From the NCBI GenBank assembly GCA_012274205.1, contig JAAOZY010000369.1, positions 1 through 6,771 on the forward strand: a stretch of 6,771 nt of DNA, in the 5' to 3' direction. The first letter of the stretch is position 1, and every line of letters begins with the position of its first letter. The notes under the pieces are model-generated. The model worked only from the letters and a program-made list of their open reading frames with translations. It was not told the origin of the DNA and did no database searches. The stretch comes from Betaproteobacteria bacterium (GTDB lineage: Bacteria > Pseudomonadota > Gammaproteobacteria > Burkholderiales > SG8-39). Position numbers and translations under genes: made by a program. This document shows, in pieces, positions 1-5,965 of this stretch.

Positions 1-885
1 GCGCTGCTGAGCTTCGAGGAAATCACGCGGCTGGCGAAAGTGTTCGCAGGACTGGGCATCGAAAAGATCCGGCTCACCGGCGGCGAGCCGCTGCTGCGCA
101 AGAACGTCGAGCGCCTGATCGAAATGCTCGCCGCCATCACCCTGCCCGACGGGCGCCCGATGGAACTCACGCTCACCACCAATGGTTCGGTGCTGGCGAA
201 GAAAGCGCGCGCGCTCAAGGACGCGGGCCTGCGCCGTGTCACCGTGAGCCTGGACGCGCTCGACGACGCCACCTTCATGGCGATGAACGACGCCGACTTC
301 CCGGTGGCCAAGGTGCTTGCGGGCATCGACGCCGCCGATGCAGCCGGCCTCGCGCCGGTGAAAATAAACATGGTGGTCAAACGCGGCGTCAACGAGCATT
401 CGATCCTGCCGATGGCGCGCCGCTTCAAGGGCACGAACCATGTGCTGCGCTTCATCGAGTTCATGGACGTGGGCGCGACCAACGGCTGGCGCATGGACGA
501 CGTGATTGCGTCGAGTGAGATCGTTCGCATGATCAATGCGGAACTGCCGCTGGAGCCGATCGATCCGAATTATCCGGGCGAAGTCGCCGAGCGCTGGCGC
601 TACCGCGACGGCTCGGGCGAGATCGGCGTGATCTCCTCGGTCACCCAGGCTTTCTGCCGCTCCTGCACGCGCGCGCGCATTTCCACCGAAGGCATGCTCT
701 ACACCTGCCTGTTCGCCACCTCGGGCTACGACTTCCGCGCGCTGCTGCGCGAGGGCAAGTCGGACGCGGAAATCCGCGGCGCCATCGCGGCGGTGTGGGG
801 CGCGCGCGACGACCGCTACTCCGAGAACCGCACCGCGCAAACGCCCAAGGCGCGCAAAATCGAGATGTCCTACATTGGCGGGTGA
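1..885 (+). CDS. moaA: GTP 3',8-cyclase MoaA, 5' end missing
   Basis: This is a radical SAM enzyme that, with MoaC, turns GTP into cyclic pyranopterin monophosphate, the first step of molybdenum cofactor synthesis in the cytoplasm. The frame is open from base 1 and gives 294 residues. By comparison with E. coli MoaA (329 aa), roughly 50 N-terminal residues are missing, including the CX3CX2C site for the SAM-binding iron-sulfur cluster, so the start lies upstream of the window. Visible features, numbered from base 1, are LTGGEP at 25-30, the second cluster site CX2CX13C (C219, C222, C236), which holds the substrate-binding 4Fe-4S cluster, and the C-terminal SYIGG with the conserved double glycine (293-294). 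A GTG at base 40 is in frame but lies inside the conserved barrel and is not the start. fdhD follows on the same strand after 118 bp. Confidence 0.96.
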   Translation, partial: ALLSFEEITRLAKVFAGLGIEKIRLTGGEPLLRKNVERLIEMLAAITLPDGRPMELTLTTNGSVLAKKARALKDAGLRRVTVSLDALDDATFMAMNDADFPVAKVLAGIDAADAAGLAPVKINMVVKRGVNEHSILPMARRFKGTNHVLRFIEFMDVGATNGWRMDDVIASSEIVRMINAELPLEPIDPNYPGEVAERWRYRDGSGEIGVISSVTQAFCRSCTRARISTEGMLYTCLFATSGYDFRALLREGKSDAEIRGAIAAVWGARDDRYSENRTAQTPKARKIEMSYIGG

Positions 886-918
886 AGATGCAGGCCCACG
901 CCAATCTTCGCCCCGGGA

Positions 919-1000
919 AACCGGGGACAGACCACGTTTTTCGGAAAATTCCAAAGGGTCAACACGCCGTTGCAGCGAAAAACGTGGTCTGTCCCCGGTT
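919..1000. repeat. REPIN-like pair of 25-bp inverted repeats
   Basis: Bases 919-943 and 976-1000 are exact reverse complements over 25 bp, separated by 32 bp. The arm contains GGGGACAGACCACGTTTTTC. From memory, this motif recurs in intergenic regions of many beta- and gammaproteobacteria, often near REP-associated tyrosine transposase (RAYT, Y1_Tnp) genes. The paired, inverted, intergenic arrangement matches REPINs, which RAYT proteins are thought to mobilise. No transposase is present in the window and no target duplication is visible at the ends. A transcript through it could fold into a long hairpin that ends 3 bases before the fdhD start codon. The repeat is seen directly; the family name is recall plus inference. 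Confidence 0.8.
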
Positions 1001-1003
1001 AAC

Positions 1004-1870
1004 ATGAGCCGTAGCCCGGAAACCACGCACGCCAGCCGCCCGCTCACCTTCGAGGTCGAAGCGATCAACGAGCGCGGCGAAATGGTGCCCACCGCCATCG
1101 CCGGCGAGAACCCGCTTACGCTCTACGTCGACAAGCGCGAAATCGTCACGCTCATGACCCTGGGCCAGGCGCCCGAGGCGCTCGCCGTGGGCTATCTGCG
1201 CAACCAGCGCCTGCTGCAGTCGATCGAGGAGATCGCCGCGGTGCAGGTCGACTGGGAGACCGACTCGGTGGTGGTAACCACGCGCAAGGCCGGCAGCAGC
1301 GAAACGCGCGCCCGCACCAAGGGCATGAGCGACAAAATGAAAAAACGCACCGTCACCACCGGCTGCGGCCAGGGCACGGTATTCGGCGACCTGATGGGCG
1401 AAATCGACAAGGTAAAGCTGCGCGAGGACGTGCGCCTGTCCGAGGCGACGCTGTATGCGCTGATGGAGCAGGTGCGCCACCACGAGACCATCTACAAGAG
1501 CGCGGGCGCGGTGCACGGCTGCGCGCTGGCCACCAACGACGACGGCGCCAGCCGCATTCTCAGCTTCGTGGAGGACGTCGGCCGCCACAACGCGGTGGAC
1601 GCCATCGCCGGGCAGATGTGGCTGGAGGACATCGATGGCTCGGACAAGATTTTCTACACCACCGGCCGGCTGACCTCGGAAATGGTGATCAAGGCGGCGC
1701 AGATGTCGATCCCGTTCCTGCTGTCGCGCTCCGGGCTGACGCAGATGGGATATGCCATCGCGCTGAAGACCGGCATCACCATGCTCGGCCGCGCCACCGG
1801 CAAGCACTACCTGCTGTTCACCGGCGGGCAGCGCTTCGTCAAGTCGGTCGGCCCGACGCAGCTCGCCTGA
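1004..1870 (+). CDS. fdhD: Formate dehydrogenase accessory sulfurtransferase FdhD
   Basis: FdhD receives sulfur from a cysteine desulfurase (IscS in E. coli) and transfers it to the bis-MGD cofactor, which formate dehydrogenase needs for activity. The 288-residue product is close to the E. coli length (277). Family signatures are EDVGRHNAVD, then TTGRLTSEMVIKAAQMSIPF, then SRSGLTQMGYAIALKTGITM near the C-terminus. The loop that carries two cysteines in E. coli (C121, C124) reads TTGCGQGTVF here: C121 is present but position 124 is Gly. The ATG at 1004 was chosen because the coding match begins just after it. The frame stays open upstream through the inverted repeat, but that part reads as translated repeat. 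No Shine-Dalgarno sequence precedes 1004, because the repeat ends at 1000. Cotranscription with moaA is plausible. Confidence 0.93.
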   Translation: MSRSPETTHASRPLTFEVEAINERGEMVPTAIAGENPLTLYVDKREIVTLMTLGQAPEALAVGYLRNQRLLQSIEEIAAVQVDWETDSVVVTTRKAGSSETRARTKGMSDKMKKRTVTTGCGQGTVFGDLMGEIDKVKLREDVRLSEATLYALMEQVRHHETIYKSAGAVHGCALATNDDGASRILSFVEDVGRHNAVDAIAGQMWLEDIDGSDKIFYTTGRLTSEMVIKAAQMSIPFLLSRSGLTQMGYAIALKTGITMLGRATGKHYLLFTGGQRFVKSVGPTQLA

Positions 1871-1882
1871 ACCTCAACTCTC

Positions 1883-1962
1883 TGTCATTCCGAGGGCGAA
1901 GCCCGAGGAATCTGCTTCTAGCTCAATCGAAAAGCAGATTCCTCGCGTCGCTCGGAATGACA
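1883..1962. repeat. Palindromic intergenic repeat, possible terminator of both convergent genes
   Basis: The ends are exact complements: TGTCATTCCGAG at 1883-1894 and its reverse complement at 1951-1962. Inside them, CGAGGAATCTGCTT at 1904-1917 pairs with its reverse complement at 1932-1945. The segments between these pairs differ (9 against 5 bases), so the whole forms an interrupted hairpin about 80 bp long. The left arm has its own small GGGC-GAA-GCCC hairpin. From memory, sequences of the type GTCATTCCGAGCGAAGCGAG occur as dispersed repeats in many bacterial genomes. It starts 12 bp after the fdhD stop and ends 35 bp before the stop of the convergent transporter gene, so its RNA could end transcripts from either side. 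Neither strand has a long U-tract after the stem. No transposase gene is nearby. Confidence 0.75.
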
Positions 1963-1997
1963 ATTGTCGAGATGGTCGTTTTCAAATACAGCCGAAT

Positions 1998-2894
1998 TCA
2001 GCGCGCCGGCCGCGTCGACAGATAAATCCCCGGCAGGATCAGCGCCGCGCCGGCCCAATGGTAGCTGCGCACCGGCTCGCCCAGCACCAGCCAGGCGGTG
2101 GCCGCCGCATAGATCGGCCCCAGGTACAGCACCACGCCGACGCGCGCAGCGCCAAGCTCGCGCTGCATATAGGAATAGGCAAGGTAGGCGCCGAGTCCGG
2201 GAAACAGCGCCACCGCGACCATATAGCCGAAGCTCGACCACGCGATCTGCGTCGGCATGAAATACAGCGCCTCGATCAGCGTCAGCGGCGCCAGCACTAC
2301 CAGGCCGCCAGCCATGATGAGGGTGAGGCGCGCCGCCGGCCCGAACGGGCTCGGCCAGGCCTTGAGCAGCAGCGAATACGCAGTCCAGGCGAGCATCGCG
2401 CCGAGGATCCACAGATCGCCCACGGTGAACTCCACGCCGGCGAGCGCCCCCCAGCGCCCTTTCAGCACGATGTGCAGCACGCCGGCAAAGGCCAGCACCA
2501 CTCCGCTCAGCTGCAGCGCGCCCATGCGCTCCTTCAGAAAAAAGCGCGACAGCAGCGCGATCATCACCGGCGAGGTCGAATAGATCAGCGCGATATTGGT
2601 GGCCACGGTGGTGCGCGCGCCAAGGTAGACGAATGCGCCGCAGATCCACATGCCGAGCGCGCCGAGCACCAGATATTGCTTCCACTCGCGCCGGATCGCG
2701 ATCGGATGCGCGGCGAGTTCGCGCCAGGACATTGCGGCGAGCAAAATGAACGCGATCAGCCAGCGGCCGAAGGCGAGCGCGTGCGGCGCGACCGTGGCGG
2801 CGGCGCTGCGCGCGACCAGATAATTCACGCTCCACAGCGCCGGAGCGATGAATATCAGGGCGAAAGCCCACTGCTTGCGATGTTCTGGAGTCAA
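1998..2894 (-). CDS. EamA/DMT-family inner membrane transporter
   Basis: The 298-residue protein is almost entirely hydrophobic helices. About ten membrane segments can be picked out, near residues 10-27, 37-55, 72-92, 97-116, 125-142, 155-174, 185-208, 216-238, 245-266 and 272-292. It divides into two EamA repeats. Each ends with the family's characteristic Glu-containing helix-cap pattern: FLKERMGALQLSGVVLAFAGV-like around residues 118-138, and LGEPVRSYHWAGAALILPG near the C-terminus. Members export or import small metabolites such as amino acids, but the substrate cannot be read from the sequence. The start is a TTG at 2894. No ATG, GTG or TTG occurs upstream in frame before a stop at 2943-2945, and the next internal starts would cut into the first membrane helix. 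No clear Shine-Dalgarno sequence is seen. It lies opposite to its Moco-related neighbours, convergent with fdhD and divergent from mobA-moeA, and no functional link to them is apparent. Confidence 0.9.
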   Translation of the reverse strand: MTPEHRKQWAFALIFIAPALWSVNYLVARSAAATVAPHALAFGRWLIAFILLAAMSWRELAAHPIAIRREWKQYLVLGALGMWICGAFVYLGARTTVATNIALIYSTSPVMIALLSRFFLKERMGALQLSGVVLAFAGVLHIVLKGRWGALAGVEFTVGDLWILGAMLAWTAYSLLLKAWPSPFGPAARLTLIMAGGLVVLAPLTLIEALYFMPTQIAWSSFGYMVAVALFPGLGAYLAYSYMQRELGAARVGVVLYLGPIYAAATAWLVLGEPVRSYHWAGAALILPGIYLSTRPAR

Positions 2895-2918
2895 GGCACA
2901 GCTTCTAAGGAAACGCTG

Positions 2919-2943
2919 AAAAAGGGGCCCATGGCCCCCTTTT
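2919..2943 (-). terminator. GC-rich hairpin with T5 tail on the minus strand
   Basis: GGGGCC at 2924-2929 pairs with GGCCCC at 2933-2938, with loop CAT. Flanking A and T runs (2919-2923 and 2940-2943) extend the stem past one unpaired C. Read on the minus strand, the stem ends in TTTTT, which is a good intrinsic terminator shape. On the plus strand the tail is TTTTC. It lies 25 bp upstream of the transporter's TTG start, inside that gene's expected leader, an unusual place for a terminator. Confidence 0.5.
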
Positions 2944-2963
2944 CAAATCCCCCCATCAAAGTG

Positions 2964-3000
2964 AAAAACCTCGGTCGATAAACCATCGCCCGAGGTTTTT
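2964..3000. terminator. Bidirectional intrinsic-terminator-like hairpin
   Basis: AAAAACCTCGG at 2964-2974 pairs perfectly with 2990-3000. After one mismatch, CGAT (2976-2979) pairs with ATCG (2985-2988) around a 5-base loop. The stem is bounded by A5 and T5, so it has terminator form on both strands. It sits between divergent genes, where no transcript from an annotated gene would need ending. It may instead terminate antisense RNA, mark a small RNA, or serve as a conditional leader terminator for the minus-strand transporter gene. Confidence 0.6.
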
Positions 3001-3054
3001 CAGAGATTATCTAAACAGGCACGGGGCGCACCTCGCCCCATTTGCACGATTATA
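3000..3054 (-). promoter_or_regulatory. Candidate minus-strand promoter and short leader ORF before hairpins
   Basis: On the minus strand a perfect TATAAT lies at 3054-3049. Seven bases further on, at about the expected transcription start, an ATG at 3041 opens a 13-codon frame, MGRGAPRACLDNL. Its TGA (3002-3000) touches the base of the hairpin at 2964-3000. The start of this RNA could fold as GGGGCG/CGCCCC (3023-3028 with 3034-3039). The CGAGGU in it could alternatively pair with the ACCUCG that forms the first arm of the terminator. This resembles an attenuator leader for the transporter gene, or a small RNA. Against it, no good -35 box is seen at 16-18 bp and the peptide is not rich in any one amino acid. 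The elements are seen directly; their role is inference. Confidence 0.25.
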
Positions 3055-3114
3055 GTGGAAGCCGGCGCAACAGCCATGCGCGCGACGTGTTCGCACCGGC
3101 GGCCCGCCAACCGA

Positions 3115-3120
3115 TAGAAT
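3115..3120 (+). promoter_or_regulatory. Candidate -10 box (TAGAAT) for mobA-moeA
   Basis: TAGAAT lies 6 bp upstream of the mobA ATG, so transcription would start at or beside the start codon, giving a leaderless or nearly leaderless mRNA. This fits the absence of a Shine-Dalgarno sequence (GGCGGC lies between the box and the ATG). The best -35 match is TTCGCA at 3090-3095, with an overlong 19-bp spacer, so the call is tentative. Confidence 0.35.
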
Positions 3121-3126
3121 GGCGGC

Positions 3127-5109
3127 ATGACAGACAAGCATTCAATCACCGGCCTGATCCTTGCCGGCGGCCAGGGCCGGCGCATGGGCGGCGTGGACAA
3201 GGGCCTGCAGCTGTTCCGCGGCAAGCGCCTGGTCGACCACGTCTACGAGCGCCTCGCGCCGCAGGTCGGCGGCATCATCATCAATGCCAACCAGAACTGG
3301 GACGCCTACAAGAGTTTCGGCGTGCGCGTGGTCAGCGACGCCATCGGCGGCTTCGCCGGACCGCTCGCGGGACTGCATGCGGGCTTGTCGGTGTCGCGCC
3401 GCCCCTATCTCGCTTCGGTGCCCTGCGATTCGCCGTTCCTGCCGGAAGACCTGGTCGAGCGCCTGCTGCAGGCGCTGAATGCAGCCGGCGCCGACCTGGC
3501 GGTGGCGAAGACCGGCTCTCAGCCCCACCCGGTGTTCTGTCTCGCGCGCCGCAGCGTGCTCGAGCACCTGAGCAATTTTCTCAAGGGCGGCGGGCGCAAG
3601 ATCGACGCCTGGTATGCAAGCCTGAAAGTGGTCGAAGCCAATTTCGACGACGAGGCGGACGCGTTCAGCAATATCAACACGCTCGACGAGCTGGCAAATC
3701 TGGAACAGGGAAAGATCATGGCGGCAGACAAAATTGGGACAGCTGCGGCGGAAGCCGCGCCACGGAAAGGCGCTGCGGATGCTCCAGCGCCGAGCAGCGC
3801 AGCACCGGATGCGCCCGCGCGCACCGGTGCACCAGACGCGCTCGAGCGCATCGTGAGCTGCATGGACGACTACGACCCGAACGCGCTCAAGGTGGACAAG
3901 GCGCGCGCGGCGATCCGCGCCTGCCTTGCGCCGATCACCAGCACGGAACGCGTCGCGGCGCGCACGGCGCTCGGACGCGTGCTCGGCGAGGACATCATCT
4001 CCACCCTCGACGTGCCCGCGCACGACAACTCCGCCATGGACGGCTATGCCCTGCGCCATGCCGACCTCAAAGCCAAGGGCGACACCGAGTTGCGCCTGGC
4101 CGGCAGCGCCTACGCCGGGCGGCAGTTCGCGGGCAAGCTCGTCAAGGGAGAATGCGTGCGCATCATGACCGGCGCGGTGATGCCGCGCGGCACCGACACC
4201 GTGGTGATCCAGGAAATCGTGCAGGCCGAAGGCGACAAGATACGCATTCCGGCGGGCCAGAACAAAGGCCAGAACCGGCGCCTCGCCGGCGAGGACCTGA
4301 GCGTGGGCAAGCCCGTGCTCAAGGCCGGGCAGCAGATATCACCGTCCGCACTCGGGCTGATCGCCTCGCTCGGCCTGGCCGAAGTGACGGTTTACCGGCG
4401 CCTGCGCGTGGCCTTCTTCTCCACCGGCGACGAGCTCGCCTCGGTCGGCAGCGTGCTGAAGCCGGGCGAGGTGTACGACAGCAACCGCTACACGCTCTAC
4501 GGCATGCTGTCGCGCCTCAACTGCGACATCATCGACATGGGCGTGGTGCGCGACGACCCGGCCAGCCTGGAGCAGGCGCTGAAGACGGCGGCCGCCGATG
4601 CCGACGCGGTCATCACCTCGGGCGGCGTGTCCGTGGGCGAGGCCGATTTCATCCGCGAGCTGCTGGGCAAGCTCGGCGAAGTCCTGTTCTGGAAGATCGC
4701 GATGAAGCCGGGCCGGCCGATGGCTTTCGGCAGGATCGCGCACGCAGGCAAGCAGGCGCACTTTTTCGGCCTGCCGGGCAATCCGGTGGCGGTAATGGTG
4801 ACCTTCTATCAGTTCGTGCGCGAGGCCCTGCTCGCGCTGTCTGGGCGCAGCGACGATTTCGCGCTGCCGCTGCTGCAGCTGCCCTGCTCGGCGGCGATCA
4901 AGAAAGGCCCCGGGCGCACGGAATTCCAGCGCGGCCGGCTCGAGCGCGACGCACGCGGGCAGTGGAGCGTATGCCCCACCGGGGCGCAGGGCTCGGGCGT
5001 GCTGCGCTCGATGACCGAAGCCAACTGTTTCATCGTGCTCGAGCACGAGCGCGGCTCGGTCGGCGCGGGCGAGCTGGTGCAGGTGCAGCTGTTCGAAGGG
5101 CTGGTTTAG
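3127..5109 (+). CDS. MobA-MoeA fusion: molybdenum cofactor guanylyltransferase and molybdopterin molybdenumtransferase
   Basis: One 660-residue frame joins two normally separate Moco enzymes. Residues 1 to about 197 are MobA, which adds GMP from GTP to the cofactor to make the MGD form. They carry the nucleotide-binding LAGGQGRRMGGVDKG (12-26), CDSPFLP (100-106), HPVF (134-137) and the closing FSNINTLDEL. Residues about 198-237 are an Ala/Pro-rich, probably flexible linker. Residues about 238-660 are MoeA, which inserts molybdate into adenylated molybdopterin. They carry PAHDNSAMDGYA (297-308), RIMTGAVMPRGTDTVV, FFSTGDEL, TSGGVSVGEADFI (497-509), MKPGRP (526-531) and GLPGNPVAV (548-556). Domain lengths (about 197 and 423) match the free E. 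coli proteins (194 and 411), so both look complete. An in-frame ATG with an upstream Shine-Dalgarno-like sequence at 3718 could also give free MoeA. The gene diverges from the transporter gene, and the permease gene follows after 31 bp. Confidence 0.95.
   Translation: MTDKHSITGLILAGGQGRRMGGVDKGLQLFRGKRLVDHVYERLAPQVGGIIINANQNWDAYKSFGVRVVSDAIGGFAGPLAGLHAGLSVSRRPYLASVPCDSPFLPEDLVERLLQALNAAGADLAVAKTGSQPHPVFCLARRSVLEHLSNFLKGGGRKIDAWYASLKVVEANFDDEADAFSNINTLDELANLEQGKIMAADKIGTAAAEAAPRKGAADAPAPSSAAPDAPARTGAPDALERIVSCMDDYDPNALKVDKARAAIRACLAPITSTERVAARTALGRVLGEDIISTLDVPAHDNSAMDGYALRHADLKAKGDTELRLAGSAYAGRQFAGKLVKGECVRIMTGAVMPRGTDTVVIQEIVQAEGDKIRIPAGQNKGQNRRLAGEDLSVGKPVLKAGQQISPSALGLIASLGLAEVTVYRRLRVAFFSTGDELASVGSVLKPGEVYDSNRYTLYGMLSRLNCDIIDMGVVRDDPASLEQALKTAAADADAVITSGGVSVGEADFIRELLGKLGEVLFWKIAMKPGRPMAFGRIAHAGKQAHFFGLPGNPVAVMVTFYQFVREALLALSGRSDDFALPLLQLPCSAAIKKGPGRTEFQRGRLERDARGQWSVCPTGAQGSGVLRSMTEANCFIVLEHERGSVGAGELVQVQLFEGLV
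3707..3720 (+). promoter_or_regulatory. Possible internal ribosome binding site and ATG for separate MoeA
   Basis: AGGGAAAG at 3707-3714 precedes an in-frame ATG (3718-3720, Met198 of the fusion) by a normal distance. The ATG falls at the junction between the end of MobA and the linker, where a free moeA would begin. This suggests that two overlapping cistrons merged by loss of the mobA stop and that MoeA may still be translated independently. The motif is seen directly; its use is inference. Confidence 0.4.
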
Positions 5110-5140
5110 ATTCCATCGCCACATCAGGTGTGACTGCCGC

Positions 5141-5956
5141 ATGCGCCAGGCCTCCACATTGAATCGCGCGCTGGCGCGCGCTCCGGGCGAACTCGGAACC
5201 GCGTTCATCGGCTGGTGCGCGAGCTGGTGGCGCGTATTCCATTTCGGCGCGCTGGCTCTGGTGCTGGCGCTCTCGCCCGCCACCTACGACAAAGAGAACC
5301 GCGCGGTAACGGCGAAGCAGATCTACTTCACCGCCTGGCAGGTGCTGCCCTGGTTCACGCTGCTCTCGGCGCTGCTGAGCCTGGTGTTGATCCGCATCGT
5401 CGTGGTCACCGCCGCGAATTACGGCCTGACGCAATACGCGCTGGAGATGGTGGTGCGCGTGCTGGTGCTGGAGCTGGTGCCGCTGACGGCTGCGCTGTTC
5501 GTCGCGCTGCGCTCCGGCGCCGCGATCAACACCGAGATCACGCTGATGCATATCCGCGGCCATTTCGAGGACATGCGCCGCGCGGGCGCCGACCCCTTGC
5601 GCCGCGAACTCGTGCCGCGGGTGATCGGCAGCGCGGTGTCGGTGGTGGCGCTGGGTACGGTCAGCGGGGTGGTCGCGCTGGTGCTCGCCTACTTCGGCGT
5701 ATACGGATTCTCGCCCTGGGGCCTGGCCGGATTCACGCGCGCCGTCGGCCAGGTGTTCGACCTGCAGGTGACGCTGGGCCTCGCGCTGAAGCTGCTGCTG
5801 TTCGGCCTCGCGGTGGCGGTGATTCCGATCACCGCCAGCCTGGAAATGCCGCGCGAAGTGCGCCTCGCGCCGGTGGCGGTGCTGCGCGGCATGGTGCGCC
5901 TGTTCCTGGTGCTGGTGCTGCTCGAAGGCGCCTCCCTCGTGGTCAAATATTTCTAG
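5141..5956 (+). CDS. MlaE-family (YrbE-like) ABC transporter permease
   Basis: The 271-residue inner membrane protein belongs to the MlaE permease family, which works with an MCE-domain protein and an ATPase to move phospholipids or related hydrophobic molecules across the cell envelope. Family evidence is the central motif ELVPLTAALFVALRSGAAIN (111-130), followed by the cytoplasmic coupling segment with AGADPLRRELVPRVI (148-162). Hydrophobic segments lie near residues 33-47, 66-92, 104-124, 162-188, 210-232 and 250-267. The N-terminus, up to about residue 32, is amphipathic with paired Trp, like the membrane elbow of this family. The ATG at 5141 has an AGGTG at 5126-5130. It lies 31 bp after the mobA-moeA stop, so readthrough transcription is likely. 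The MCE protein gene begins 9 bp after its stop, which supports the assignment. It appears to be a paralogue outside the canonical mla operon order, since no ATPase gene precedes it. Confidence 0.88.
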   Translation: MRQASTLNRALARAPGELGTAFIGWCASWWRVFHFGALALVLALSPATYDKENRAVTAKQIYFTAWQVLPWFTLLSALLSLVLIRIVVVTAANYGLTQYALEMVVRVLVLELVPLTAALFVALRSGAAINTEITLMHIRGHFEDMRRAGADPLRRELVPRVIGSAVSVVALGTVSGVVALVLAYFGVYGFSPWGLAGFTRAVGQVFDLQVTLGLALKLLLFGLAVAVIPITASLEMPREVRLAPVAVLRGMVRLFLVLVLLEGASLVVKYF

Positions 5957-5965
5957 GCAATCACC

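Noticed and set aside
875..1003. Upstream TTG extension of fdhD
   Set aside because: It would add 43 residues that overlap moaA and translate the inverted repeat. FdhD similarity begins only after the ATG at 1004.
959..1807. Minus-strand frame opposite fdhD
   Set aside because: It is a shadow of fdhD: it spans the coding region and the repeat and has no recognisable motif.
3001..3126. Moco riboswitch upstream of mobA-moeA
   Set aside because: I could not match the conserved Moco RNA elements, and the probable -10 box lies just 6 bp before the ATG.
3000..3224. A 74-codon minus-strand frame ending at the hairpin base
   Set aside because: It overlaps the MobA nucleotide-binding segment and has no recognisable motif. 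Only its last 13 codons, after the TATAAT, are considered as a possible leader peptide.
3042..5162. A 706-codon plus-strand frame overlapping mobA-moeA in another phase, and long minus-strand frames at 3142-4059 and 4339-5283
   Set aside because: They carry Arg/Ala/Gly/His-rich sequence with no domain motifs, as expected for shadow frames of GC-rich coding DNA, while the 3127-5109 frame has full MobA and MoeA signatures.
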